Of a stretch of DNA of 64,000 nucleotides, positions 35,431-44,536 are shown in pieces. Every line of letters begins with the position of its first letter. The first letter of the stretch is position 1. The translations under genes were made by a program, and so were the position numbers. Source of the DNA: Paenibacillus ferrarius (GTDB taxonomy: Bacteria; Bacillota; Bacilli; Paenibacillales; NBRC-103111); NCBI RefSeq assembly GCF_002027705.1, contig NZ_MBTG01000018.1, positions 92,176-156,175 on the forward strand, read 5' to 3'. Below the pieces are notes generated by a model that did no database searches, had not been told where the DNA came from, and was given only the letters and a program-made list of their open reading frames with translations.

Positions 35431-36306
35431 TTAATAATGAACCCATCGCTTCTGACCAACCCATTGAATCATCGTAATCAGAAAGATGATAGCGAATAAG
35501 ACCCATGAGATGGCTGACGCATACCCCATTTCATAGTAGCGAAACGCATTGTGATAGATGAAAAGGGATAGAATCGTTGTACTGCCGCCAGGTCCGCCTT
35601 GTGTAACGGCTTCAATCATGCCGAACGTCTTCATCGACGTAATTAAACCGGTAATCATTAATAAGAACGTGGAGGGGCTCACTAGCGGGAAAATGATTTT
35701 CCGAATCGTCGTCCAGGTGCTGGCGCCATCAATCTTGGCTGCTTCCAGTTGTTCCTGCGGTATTTCTTGAATGGCTGCCAAATAAATAATCATATTATAA
35801 CCAAGCAGAAACCAGATCCAAATGACATCAATCGCATACATCGAAGACGTCGTAGTCGACATCCAACCTGGTGGGTGTTCGATCCCAATAGAACGAAGAA
35901 AGCCGTTAATAGGTCCTTGTGAAGGTTGAAACAACAGCATCCATACGAAGGCTACCGCTACACCGCTTGTGATATAGGGCATGAAAAACATAGCGCGAAG
36001 CAAGCTTTTGAGATATACGCTGCGATCCAATACAAGCGCTACAAGAAAAGCCAATCCTATAGAGACAGGAACTGCTGCGAGAAATAAAGCCGTTTTCTTC
36101 AATGACACATAAAAGACGGGATCGTGAAACAGTCGATTGAAATTCTCAAAACCGATCCACGAGATATCCGGCGATGTGTATTTGTAATTCGTAAACATGA
36201 TCCCCAGCGAGAAGAGTGCAGGAATAACGAAGAATAAGATGACGCCCAGCATGTTAGGTAAAATGAACAAGTACCCTAATCTCTGTTGTTTTTTTGCCCA
36301 GTTCAT
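35431..36306 (-). CDS. Carbohydrate ABC transporter permease (MalF-like)
   Basis: A permease of 291 residues starting MNWAKKQQRLGYLFILPNMLG at ATG 36306, which has AAAGGAG 11 bases upstream; the GTG at 36318 is too close to that site. It has six membrane helices and the EAA motif EQLEAAKIDGASTWTTIRKIIFPLVSPS. With the MalG-like partner downstream it forms the channel for a sugar or oligosaccharide. It follows the binding protein gene by 72 bp. Confidence 0.93.
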   Translation of the reverse strand: MNWAKKQQRLGYLFILPNMLGVILFFVIPALFSLGIMFTNYKYTSPDISWIGFENFNRLFHDPVFYVSLKKTALFLAAVPVSIGLAFLVALVLDRSVYLKSLLRAMFFMPYITSGVAVAFVWMLLFQPSQGPINGFLRSIGIEHPPGWMSTTTSSMYAIDVIWIWFLLGYNMIIYLAAIQEIPQEQLEAAKIDGASTWTTIRKIIFPLVSPSTFLLMITGLITSMKTFGMIEAVTQGGPGGSTTILSLFIYHNAFRYYEMGYASAISWVLFAIIFLITMIQWVGQKRWVHY

Positions 36307-36378
36307 GCAATTAACCACTCCTTTTTGAACAAAAAAGGGAGGTGCCTTTTTCTTGATGCATCCCCCCGTTTTCCTTGC

Positions 36379-37713
36379 TTATTTCTTATTTTTGGATAAG
36401 TAATCGTTATGGCGTTTGACCGTGTTTTTTAGGGTGTCATCCAAGGATTGTGCCTTCAAGAAATACTTCTCGTATTCTTCTCTTCTAGCATCAATAACCT
36501 GCTGAGCCATCGTTGCTGTATAGGTAGGGAATTTACCGAATACAACCTTTTTGAGCGAATCTACATCATAGGTTTTTTCGTTGTCACCCAGAAGCAATTT
36601 GATCGCTTCTTCTACATTCGCATCCTTCGAAGAAGGAATACGCCCTCCGGATGCAAGCGGCATCATTCCGCCATCCGCATACCATTTCAGAAACTTCCAA
36701 GCTTGCTCTTTGTTTTTGGAATTTGGGTTGATGGAGATCACGTCGCCAAGTCCGCCTGGATATTTATAATTCGCCTGATCCTTCGTCACTTTAGGAATGG
36801 TAGCAAAGGCAATTTTGAAATCACGCGGGAAGTCCTTCATATTGTTGGAGCTGCGGAAAATGAACTCTCCTGCTCCCAGCATCGCAGTTTCCCCTTTGAG
36901 GAAAATCGCATCTGTCGGCATTTTGCTCGTAATTTGTTCGCCTAGCAACGGCATGGATTTATCGGTATACATCATGTTGTACATGGATTCATACGCCTTG
37001 CGAACCGTCGGATCGTCGAGGTTGGATGTACCGTCCGCTTTCGTAAAGCCTGCTCCTGCATTGGCGCCATCGAAGAAATTAGGGTACGCGGAGATATGCT
37101 CTGTGAAGCCCCAGCGTGTGCCTTTTTTAAGTTTGGCCGCATATTGCTGCAAATCATCCATTGTCCAATCCAGTGAAGGAACCGCGAGTCCCGCTTCATC
37201 CAGCGCATTTTTGTTGAGCCAGACGAACGAAACATTCTTCTTGGTAGGCAGTCCGTAGTATTTATCCTTGACCTTCCAATCTTTGGCGTCAGTACCCATT
37301 TTATCGTCAATGTTGTAATCCTTGAATTCGCTCAAATCCAGAGCAGTTCCCGCATCAATACGCTTGGTCAAGCCTGCTAGGGTATAGTTGACATACAAAT
37401 CAATGCCTTGATTCGTCGTTAGAGCGGTATCCAGCTTCAAATTCCCCGCATCATCATTAACGAATCGCTCATATTTAACCTGAATATCAGGGTTCTTTGC
37501 ATTCCAATTATCAACAGCCGCTTGTGGACCCGACTCGCCTGGCACGCCGCCCCACATCGTCAGAGTTACAGCTTTCTTGGCCTCTGGAGCGCTGCTTGCA
37601 CTTGGGTTGCCGGTTGTTGCTGCCTTTTCGCCGGATGAACCGCACCCTGCCGTTACCCCCAACACAAGCGCTGCGGACAGAAGACTAACCGTTGTTTTCT
37701 TTATATTCATCAT
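36379..37713 (-). CDS. Sugar-binding lipoprotein of the ABC transporter (family 1 solute-binding protein)
   Basis: This 444-residue extracellular lipoprotein has a signal peptide ending in lipobox VTAGC (Cys at about 24) and a short Ser/Ala-rich linker. The body shows the typical TLTMWGGVPGESGPQAAVDNWNAKNPDI opening and a C-terminal lobe with NKEQAWKFLKWYADGG, as in maltose/multiple-sugar binding proteins. It delivers substrate to the two permeases downstream. It starts 109 bp after the response regulator gene ends, with a TATAGT -10-like box in the gap, so it is probably the regulator's target promoter. Confidence 0.93.
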   Translation of the reverse strand: MMNIKKTTVSLLSAALVLGVTAGCGSSGEKAATTGNPSASSAPEAKKAVTLTMWGGVPGESGPQAAVDNWNAKNPDIQVKYERFVNDDAGNLKLDTALTTNQGIDLYVNYTLAGLTKRIDAGTALDLSEFKDYNIDDKMGTDAKDWKVKDKYYGLPTKKNVSFVWLNKNALDEAGLAVPSLDWTMDDLQQYAAKLKKGTRWGFTEHISAYPNFFDGANAGAGFTKADGTSNLDDPTVRKAYESMYNMMYTDKSMPLLGEQITSKMPTDAIFLKGETAMLGAGEFIFRSSNNMKDFPRDFKIAFATIPKVTKDQANYKYPGGLGDVISINPNSKNKEQAWKFLKWYADGGMMPLASGGRIPSSKDANVEEAIKLLLGDNEKTYDVDSLKKVVFGKFPTYTATMAQQVIDARREEYEKYFLKAQSLDDTLKNTVKRHNDYLSKNKK

Positions 37714-37821
37714 TTGAACCTCCCTTATCTCTTATGCTTGCTGGTTACAAATTCACTATATCACCAGCCTTTTATCGTTCGAAGGAACAAATTCTTGTTC
37801 TTGTAGCACAAAAGTTTGATT

Positions 37822-39282
37822 TCAACTTTTCGTATGCTGATGTCTGTACACACTCGGCGGCATCCCCACTTCTCTGCGAAAAATGCGCGCGAAATAATTC
37901 TCATTCGGGAAACCCACCTTCGCGCCGATAAGCGCAATCGCTTGATCCGTTTGCAGCAGCAGGCTGCAAGCCTTCTCAATACGAATGCCCAGCATATATT
38001 CCGTGATCGTTTTCCCCGTTTTCTTTTTGAACAGAACACTTAAATATTTATCATCCATCGTGGCGATTCCGGCGAGAAGCGTGAGCGGCATTTCTTCCTC
38101 AAAGTGCTGGTTCATATACGCAATCACTTTATTAATTTCCGCATGGTCCGTCACCTCATAGTTCGCGGCTTTCCAATGAGCAAGATACCCGTCAATGCTT
38201 TGTTTAAAAAGGCTGCCTGCCTCTTGATGGGAAATCGTCTCTGCATACCCGCTCGCTGAGTTTGCTTGGGATAGCGCCAGCTCTGCAAACAACCGCTCCA
38301 AGCGCTCAGCTATTTCTTTCACACGAAGCAAAGACAGATTAGCCTCTCTCATCCATGTCCAGATTGCTTGTCTGGCATTGTCGAGCATGCCTTGATTCAT
38401 CTGTTCAAAAGCTTGAATTAAACTCTTCTCAAGCGGCCATGGCAAATTCGTAGTGGCAAGATCTTTCAGCGCTTTTGGCTTTGGAAAGAAAATTCCCGTT
38501 CTGCCGGCATACCATAGCTCTGTTAGACGAGAAACGATGCCTGTCCAAACTTCACGAATATCCTCGTTCGTCAACCAATCGGAGATGACCATGATCCAAT
38601 CATCGGTTCGTTGTTCATGGTTCGGGATGTTAAGCTTGGTTAGCTCTGCAAACGAGCAAAAAACCGTGCTCACCCCATTTTTCGTAAATACATGCACTCT
38701 TGCCTGCATCTCCGATTCAAAAATAGGCAGCTGACATACATCGTGCTTATCAAAGGAATGTTTCCCATGAGCTATAAGAATTAGCAGATTAGGTTGAAAT
38801 GCATCACGACTAAACACAGGAGTCGCCAACGATTGCCCCTGCTTTGGTTCGTTATAGAGCGCTTCGCAATAATCGTCTATTTCTTGAGAAACAAGCCGGG
38901 CATTCCGTTCAAGCTCGCCTCGTACCTTCGTCAGCGCTTCCGTCATTTTCTCCGGCGTCAAATAGAGCTTAAGCACATAGCCCGATGCCCCAAGCTCCAT
39001 CGCTTGCTGGATGTAAGCAAACTCGTTCATAACCGTGAGCATGATGAAGCAAGTGCCCAAATTCTCCCGGCGCAGCTGAGCAAGAAGCTCTACACCATTC
39101 ATGACTGGCATCATAATATCGCAAATGACCAAATCGGGTTGATTTTTGCGAATAAATGCCAACGCCTCTTGGCCGTTTCCACATTCCTCCACGACCTTAA
39201 ATCCATTTGCCTCCCATGGCATCCCTTTTCGGATGCTGCGTCTCACGAAGGCTTCATCTTCAACCAAGAGAACCGTCCACAT
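37822..39282 (-). CDS. YesN-type response regulator, AraC DNA-binding domain
   Basis: 486 residues: receiver domain at 1-120 (VEDEAFVRRSIRKG; phospho-acceptor in LVICDIMMPVMNG), a long middle region, and a C-terminal AraC domain (MPLTLLAGIATMDDKYLSVLFKKKTGKTITEYM, then GFPNENYFARIFRREVGMPPSVYR). The start overlaps the 3' end of the sensor kinase gene by 23 bp, showing co-translation. It most likely controls the adjacent binding protein/permease operon. Confidence 0.94.
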   Translation of the reverse strand: MWTVLLVEDEAFVRRSIRKGMPWEANGFKVVEECGNGQEALAFIRKNQPDLVICDIMMPVMNGVELLAQLRRENLGTCFIMLTVMNEFAYIQQAMELGASGYVLKLYLTPEKMTEALTKVRGELERNARLVSQEIDDYCEALYNEPKQGQSLATPVFSRDAFQPNLLILIAHGKHSFDKHDVCQLPIFESEMQARVHVFTKNGVSTVFCSFAELTKLNIPNHEQRTDDWIMVISDWLTNEDIREVWTGIVSRLTELWYAGRTGIFFPKPKALKDLATTNLPWPLEKSLIQAFEQMNQGMLDNARQAIWTWMREANLSLLRVKEIAERLERLFAELALSQANSASGYAETISHQEAGSLFKQSIDGYLAHWKAANYEVTDHAEINKVIAYMNQHFEEEMPLTLLAGIATMDDKYLSVLFKKKTGKTITEYMLGIRIEKACSLLLQTDQAIALIGAKVGFPNENYFARIFRREVGMPPSVYRHQHTKS

Positions 39283-41035
39283 GTAAGCTTTCCCCTTTCA
39301 AATATGGTGGAGACAACAAGCACAGCGTGCGAATCCGGACGAGCGTCCCTGTCGGAACCGATTCTACAGATATCGATCCTTGCTTGCGGAATAAGAGCGC
39401 TAACCTTTCCTCGAGATTCTTCAAGGCAATACCATTCCCAGGTGAAGCGGATGAATTCGTTTTTTCCAAACCTGCACCATTATCCTCCACCTCAATAACC
39501 AGCTCATTGCCCTCTTGGTGGACTCTGATTTCGATGCGGCCTGCACGGTCTATCTTAGCAAAACCATGATAAATACTATTTTCAATCAATGGCTGCAAGC
39601 TCAATTTGGGCACAAGCGCATAACGCAGCTCTGGATCCAACGTGATCACGACCTCGAATTCGCGGTCATAACGCAGCTTCTGAATGCTCACATATCTCTG
39701 AGCAAGCTCAATCTCATACTCCAGATGAATTAAATCCACATCCAGGCGCATCCCAGCTTCCAGCAGCTTGCCAAGCGATTCACAGACTTCAGGAATTTGC
39801 TTATTCCCCATTTCGATCGCAAGCCATTTCACCGTGTTTAATGTATTTAACAAAAAGTGCGGATTCATCTGCGAAAGCAGCATTTGAAAACGCATTGCTT
39901 CCTTGTTCCGCTCTTCCTCTTTCAAGCGGTTCAGCAAGCTTTCTACATCTCGGACCATGTTATTAAAAGCTTGAACAAAGGTCAAAATTTCTCCTTTATA
40001 GCTTTGCTCGGGCAATTGAATCTTCAGATTCCGCTTTACGACATCGGACATTTTCTTCTGCAAAAGCTGCAGCGGTCTTGTGATGGTCGTTGAGATCAAG
40101 AAGGTCATCACGATAAAAAGCGCAGCAATAATCAACGTCGTCAACATGTAGGATTGCTGCAGCTGATTCACTTTGTGGAATAAATATTTGGTGGGAATAC
40201 GCTTGATCAGATACCAATTCAAGTCCGGAATCTTCGAATAGCTGATGATATGGTCGTTCTCGACCTTGGAACCAATCGGCTCCCAGCCTTGCGTATTCAT
40301 GGGACTTGGCAGCTCAAGAGCATTCGAAGTCGTGCTGCGTGCGTAAATCTCTCCTTCCGAAGAAGCCAAAGCGTATAATTCCTCATTAGCCGGGCTTGGA
40401 ATCGCGCTTCGCAGCCAACTCTGATAATCCACCCCTATTCTTACAACCGCATAGATGCGATTATTCTCATCCCGCAAAACTTTATACATCGTCAAAAGCG
40501 AAGGCTGAATACCAAACTCGGAGCTTGCTCCGCCTTCCTCCAACTGCCATTTCGAAAGTGATTTTCCCTGAAAGGCATCCTGTATTCTAGGCATAGCTGC
40601 AAGACCCGAATAATTTAGAATACGATTAGGCCAGTAGGACGTATATACAAGCTCTTTTGTATCCAGAACCGTATAATACACATAGGAATTGGCAATAAAC
40701 ACACTATTATTAATGGCATTAAATTTCTCTTCAACTTTCAATTTTTGTTGGACGAAGGAATAAGTTAGACCCGCTTCCGGGTGTTTCAAAATAGCCGTAA
40801 TGAAGGAGTCCTGCTCAATGAGGGTGAATGTTTTCTCGGCAACACTCAATAAATTGCCAAGGGACGATGTAATCGTTGTCATTTGTTCGAGATTTTGACT
40901 GCTGACCTGCTCCTTCATCAAGGTCTCGAACTTCTGAACATGCGTCATGTTCAACACGATGATAGGCAGCAGAATAACAAGCAAGAAGGCTAGGAACAGC
41001 TTGTATTTTAACGTTTGCGGTATGAAATGTCTCAA
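39260..41035 (-). CDS. YesM-type sensor histidine kinase
   Basis: A 591-residue membrane kinase with membrane helices at about 12-32 and 300-320 enclosing a dCache-like sensing domain, then HAMP (ISTTITRPLQLLQKKM). The His-kinase phosphoacceptor segment has QMNPHFLLNTLNTVKWLA, and the HATPase domain has N box QPLIENSIYHG and G boxes EVEDNGAGL and GNGIALKNLEERL. It pairs with the overlapping response regulator and probably senses the sugar or its binding-protein complex taken up by the downstream transporter. Confidence 0.94.
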   Translation of the reverse strand: MRHFIPQTLKYKLFLAFLLVILLPIIVLNMTHVQKFETLMKEQVSSQNLEQMTTITSSLGNLLSVAEKTFTLIEQDSFITAILKHPEAGLTYSFVQQKLKVEEKFNAINNSVFIANSYVYYTVLDTKELVYTSYWPNRILNYSGLAAMPRIQDAFQGKSLSKWQLEEGGASSEFGIQPSLLTMYKVLRDENNRIYAVVRIGVDYQSWLRSAIPSPANEELYALASSEGEIYARSTTSNALELPSPMNTQGWEPIGSKVENDHIISYSKIPDLNWYLIKRIPTKYLFHKVNQLQQSYMLTTLIIAALFIVMTFLISTTITRPLQLLQKKMSDVVKRNLKIQLPEQSYKGEILTFVQAFNNMVRDVESLLNRLKEEERNKEAMRFQMLLSQMNPHFLLNTLNTVKWLAIEMGNKQIPEVCESLGKLLEAGMRLDVDLIHLEYEIELAQRYVSIQKLRYDREFEVVITLDPELRYALVPKLSLQPLIENSIYHGFAKIDRAGRIEIRVHQEGNELVIEVEDNGAGLEKTNSSASPGNGIALKNLEERLALLFRKQGSISVESVPTGTLVRIRTLCLLSPPYLKGESLHVDGSLG

Positions 41036-41095
41036 TGTCCATATCCCCTTATTGGTCTCATATGCGTCTAGTATACTTGCAAGTTGTTCAAAAAC

Positions 41096-41128
41096 AAAGA
41101 GACCGGCTAGAAATCCGCCAGTCTCTTT
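41096..41128 (-). terminator. Terminator of the M24 peptidase gene
   Basis: AAAGAGAC-GGC pairs with GCC-GTCTCTTT; on the minus strand a T-rich run (TTTGTTTTTG) follows. It separates the peptidase from the sensor kinase gene downstream. Confidence 0.82.
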
Positions 41129-41142
41129 ATTTGGAAATTTAC

Positions 41143-42327
41143 TTACACCCGAATCAGGCCATCCCTGGACATCGTCAGTTTTTCAAAGCCATTATCGGTT
41201 ATTAAATACGTATCCTCAATGCCCACGACACCGCGTCCGGGAAAGGTGAACTTGGGCTCGATCGCGATGACCATCCCAGGCGCCAGCGGGTATTTGAAAC
41301 CCTTGGCGAGAACCGGAAGTTCGTCGATTTCGAGCCCAATGCCGTGACCAAGGAATTTCACTTGGTCGGCGCCGTACCCCATGAAGTGGGCGCTGAGCCC
41401 CGCTTCCTGCACGTGATCCAGGGCGAGCAAATACAGATGCTCGGCAATTCTGCCAGGCTGCAGCCTGGCTTCCGTGGCACGGAGTACCTCCTCCGCCACG
41501 TCATAGGCTCGCTGCAGCTCAGGGTCCAAATCGCCGATCACGAGCGTTCGCGTCTGATCGATCAGATAGCCGTCGATCATACAGCCAAGATCGACGAGGA
41601 TCGGTTCGCCGCGCCGAATCGGCGCGCGGCCCGAGCTTTGCGGGCTGGACGGGTGAAGCCCCGTGCCACCGGCCGGCCCGTCAAAATAGGTGGGCACCGC
41701 TGCCGCCGCGCCTGCCGCGACCATTCCGGTGATTAACTCGGAATTGTACGCGCGCATGCGCATCAGCCCTTGGTGCCCGCGCAGCCGAAGCTGATGCTCG
41801 ATGAGCGCCATCAGCTCGAACTCCGCCATCCCCTCACGGATGTGAGGGATGACCGTTTCCAGCGCCGCGTCGACGACGCGGGCGGCCTCCCGAATCGCCG
41901 CGACTTCGTCCGGCGATTTGATCATTCGCTGCTCGCGCACGAGCAGCGAGCCGTCCTCCCAGACCGCGCCGGGCAGCGCGGTCTGGAGCCGCAAGTACAA
42001 CTGTACGGGTAGCACGTCCAGCTCGGTCGCGATCCGCAGCGCCGCACCTGCTGCAGATCCATCCGCGCAGCGCGCGCGAAGACGCTCGCCCAGCGTCTTC
42101 CAAGACCCCAGCGCTTCCACGTCCGCTGACGCTTCCTCTTCCGCGCGGACCACACTGCGCCGCACGAGGTAGAGCACCTCGCCCTCCGCAGGAATAAACA
42201 AATACCCCGTCTGCATCGAGCCGCAGTAATAATAAATATCAACATGGTGAGTCACCAAAAAGCCGGACCATCCCCGCTGGATCATTTCCTGCTGAAGCCA
42301 CATCTGCCGTTGCTTGAAAATCGTCAT
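41143..42327 (-). CDS. M24-family metallopeptidase (Xaa-Pro aminopeptidase/prolidase type)
   Basis: 394 residues: an N-terminal creatinase-like domain (about 1-155) and the pita-bread catalytic domain. The five metal ligands are visible: two Asp in LVDLGCMIDGYLIDQTRTL, His in KFLGHGIGLEI, Glu in VIAIEPKF and Glu in GIEDTYLI. It hydrolyses dipeptides or N-terminal X-Pro bonds in the cytoplasm. It is monocistronic, with its own terminator. The region 41600-42200 is clearly richer in G and C than its surroundings. Confidence 0.92.
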   Translation of the reverse strand: MTIFKQRQMWLQQEMIQRGWSGFLVTHHVDIYYYCGSMQTGYLFIPAEGEVLYLVRRSVVRAEEEASADVEALGSWKTLGERLRARCADGSAAGAALRIATELDVLPVQLYLRLQTALPGAVWEDGSLLVREQRMIKSPDEVAAIREAARVVDAALETVIPHIREGMAEFELMALIEHQLRLRGHQGLMRMRAYNSELITGMVAAGAAAAVPTYFDGPAGGTGLHPSSPQSSGRAPIRRGEPILVDLGCMIDGYLIDQTRTLVIGDLDPELQRAYDVAEEVLRATEARLQPGRIAEHLYLLALDHVQEAGLSAHFMGYGADQVKFLGHGIGLEIDELPVLAKGFKYPLAPGMVIAIEPKFTFPGRGVVGIEDTYLITDNGFEKLTMSRDGLIRV

Positions 42328-42379
42328 TCGTACCTCTCCCTACAGCCTTAAATGGATAACTTATCATCCTATTATACAG

Positions 42380-42862
42380 TCAAAAGACCATCTCTGCAGA
42401 AGACTTAATCGTCCACGTAATCGGCTGCAAAACAGAATACGTTCGAGGAAACTCCAATCGGATAAACATAATGACACCTGGCCGATCAAGCGTAACAGAG
42501 TATCCACGTGCCTGATCTGCATAGGTATAAGGAAATACTTCATTGTCATTAACAACTTTAAATAATTCCACCACTACAGCACTGCGCAAAAAGGTGTTTG
42601 GCATTGGAGAATTAGCCGTATCCAACCTTAAATTTGCCTGCAAATACTGCATTGCCACCGCTCTGGCCTGCGACGCATCAATCGCATGAATACCACCGGC
42701 CAGCTTCTCCTGATCACTTTGCTGCGCTGCGGCATGAACAGCTCGATTCAAAGCATGCTTGCCCTGAAACAAAGTGTGCATCGCCAACTCCTCATCCGTT
42801 TGCAGCGCAAACAATGACATATAGACCACACTCATCAAAACGACTAAAAGCAGTTTATACAA
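42380..42862 (-). CDS. Tad-locus membrane-anchored pseudopilin-like protein, last gene of the operon
   Basis: This 160-residue protein has a single N-terminal hydrophobic helix (MYKLLLVVLMSVVYMSLFALQTDEELAM) and a soluble C-terminal domain of unknown fold. It lies 16 bp downstream of a similar 141-residue gene at the end of a Tad operon. By position it is probably a TadE/TadF-like minor pilin or an assembly factor. No family signature is certain. Confidence 0.65.
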   Translation of the reverse strand: MYKLLLVVLMSVVYMSLFALQTDEELAMHTLFQGKHALNRAVHAAAQQSDQEKLAGGIHAIDASQARAVAMQYLQANLRLDTANSPMPNTFLRSAVVVELFKVVNDNEVFPYTYADQARGYSVTLDRPGVIMFIRLEFPRTYSVLQPITWTIKSSAEMVF

Positions 42863-42878
42863 ACCATCCCCTCAACCT

Positions 42879-43304
42879 TCAAGGCACGTATTCACTCATT
42901 TTCATACCCGACGCCCCCATACGATTAGAAGCGGCAGGAACCGTAATGCCAACAAGCTGATCAATAACAAAAAGCCGGTGATAAGGATATGTCATATGCA
43001 GCCGCAAGCCCGTTCCTCTCCAGACAGGTGTACTTTCATCCGTACCGCCAGTTCCTGTAGTCGTATCTACCGTGTATATAAGATCTCCAGAAATGAAACC
43101 TCTTTCCTCCATTCGATCTCGGGATTGCTGAATCATCGCGCTATTAATATATCCGTGCCTGCCGTTCGCGCCAATTTCCAGCAAATAATCGACCTCTTTC
43201 TGTAAAACAGCCTGTCTGACAATAATTATATGCTTGTATACGGGAGCGAACATAAACCAGCATAGTAAAGTCGCAAGTAAAATAAAAACCAAGATCTGCT
43301 TCAT
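42879..43304 (-). CDS. Tad-locus membrane-anchored protein (TadE/TadF-like)
   Basis: 141 residues with one N-terminal helix (ILVFILLATLLCWFMFAPVY), then a soluble part containing LLEIGANGRHGYINSAMI and a Gly/Thr-rich loop. The ATG overlaps the stop of the preceding 48-residue gene (ATGA), so it is co-translated. Role by context: minor pilin or pilus-assembly protein. Confidence 0.65.
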   Translation of the reverse strand: MKQILVFILLATLLCWFMFAPVYKHIIIVRQAVLQKEVDYLLEIGANGRHGYINSAMIQQSRDRMEERGFISGDLIYTVDTTTGTGGTDESTPVWRGTGLRLHMTYPYHRLFVIDQLVGITVPAASNRMGASGMKMSEYVP

Positions 43305-43447
43305 GGATTAATCTGCTCAATGCTCTCATTGATTCTTGCTCCACTATTATGAACCTGCTGTCTTGTACCCGTGCTGCCCCCTGCCACATCTTTATAAATT
43401 ATAATCACCACCATAATCAGCATCGCCGTAACGAGGATCGATCTCAC
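43301..43447 (-). CDS. Short Tad-locus membrane peptide (Flp/TadE-like)
   Basis: 48 residues from GTG 43447 (MRSILVTAMLIMVVIIIYKD), preceded by a GGGGGA ribosome site. There is one hydrophobic helix, then a polar tail rich in Gly, Ser and Asn. It is a paralogue of the gene directly upstream: both begin MR(S/N)IL(V/I)T and contain a GSTG motif after the helix. The stop overlaps the next ATG. Small size and hydrophobic start suit a Flp-type prepilin or an accessory subunit, but no prepilin peptidase site is clear. Confidence 0.62.
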   Translation of the reverse strand: MRSILVTAMLIMVVIIIYKDVAGGSTGTRQQVHNSGARINESIEQINP

Positions 43448-43463
43448 AGCCAATCCCCCATCA

Positions 43464-43613
43464 TTAAGGCCTTAACGCTGTAATGTCTGAGTTAGCCTGT
43501 GTACCATGCGTGGATATATTCCGTCTCATTCCTGTCGAACCATCATTAATAATCGTTGTAAACAGAAAAGCCACCACAATCAGCATCATCACAGTAATCA
43601 AAATATTTCTCAT
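43464..43613 (-). CDS. Short Tad-locus membrane peptide (Flp/TadE-like)
   Basis: 49 residues from ATG 43613 (MRNILITVMMLIVVAFLFTT), with a hydrophobic helix at about 4-22 and a polar tail (NDGSTGMRRNIS). It lies 11 bp after the TadC-like gene and 16 bp before its paralogue. It is probably a structural or minor subunit of the Tad fibre. Confidence 0.62.
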   Translation of the reverse strand: MRNILITVMMLIVVAFLFTTIINDGSTGMRRNISTHGTQANSDITALRP

Positions 43614-43624
43614 CCCTTGCCCCC

Positions 43625-44524
43625 TTAATTAATCGTATCGAATAGCCGCTGGCCTTCGGCAATCCAAGGATACATAAACACCCGAAACGTGTTCAGAATC
43701 GGAAGTCCTGCCAACACAAACAGAAGATAAGACACCGTCTCTTTTCTACTATCTCTAACCAATTCCATTTTCTCTTTATAATCTTGGATTCTTTGCTTTA
43801 ATAACTCGTAATAGCTCTCATGCTCGTTCAGTCTCAAAGCGTTCAACGTCTCCGCGAAGCTATGAGCTTCATCTGTTCCAAGTCTGGCTCTAAACTGCTT
43901 AATCGCCGCTTCCGACCCTTGATACCACTCATTGAGCAGCATCTGAAAATGTGTTCGTATCGACCTTGTTTGTGGCGCACATAAAGTAAGCTTGGCATGC
44001 AAATTAAGCTGCGAATCATTGTAATAGAGCAAGTGATGACTGATTATATAAATCTCACGAACAATCCGATGCGCCCGTTTTTCTTTCAATTGAGCCAGTA
44101 CGTTGGTATCGAAAAACAAAAAAATACCTACACACGCAGCCCCCACCAGAATGTACATCGGCTGCAGATGAAACGTAAAAACAGGATACTGCAGAGCCAA
44201 ATATCCAACAGCCCCAAGAAGCACAGCTGCTCCCAGCAGCATCCTTCTTCCCCCTTCATACAAAGCAGCATTCAACCAAATACCGCATCCGAGAAGCAGC
44301 TGACGTTTTTCCTCTACGGCTTTTGTTTGCATGCCCATCAATGAGATCAGCCAGGAAGGAAGCTCAGTCTCTTGAAGCATCTTCTTAACCCTCAGCGATC
44401 TCCATCGTTTTGTCCGAACAGGCAGCAATTTCAAGGCATGATAAATAACGGTCATGAAGAACAGGAAAAGCAAAACATTGGAAACAACCTGAATGACAGT
44501 CATTTGATTACTATCAAAAATCAC
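43625..44524 (-). CDS. TadC-like inner-membrane pilus assembly protein
   Basis: 299 residues with an N-terminal helix (VVSNVLLFLFFMTVIYHALKLL), a pair of central helices (about 90-145), and a C-terminal helix (SYLLFVLAGLPILNTFRVF), with a cytoplasmic helical domain between. This is the layout of type II secretion F/TadC proteins. It starts at GTG 44524 after GAGGAG, 12 bp behind the TadB-like gene. With TadB it would form the platform moved by the CpaF ATPase. Confidence 0.78.
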   Translation of the reverse strand: MIFDSNQMTVIQVVSNVLLFLFFMTVIYHALKLLPVRTKRWRSLRVKKMLQETELPSWLISLMGMQTKAVEEKRQLLLGCGIWLNAALYEGGRRMLLGAAVLLGAVGYLALQYPVFTFHLQPMYILVGAACVGIFLFFDTNVLAQLKEKRAHRIVREIYIISHHLLYYNDSQLNLHAKLTLCAPQTRSIRTHFQMLLNEWYQGSEAAIKQFRARLGTDEAHSFAETLNALRLNEHESYYELLKQRIQDYKEKMELVRDSRKETVSYLLFVLAGLPILNTFRVFMYPWIAEGQRLFDTIN

Positions 44525-44536
44525 AGAACCAGCTCC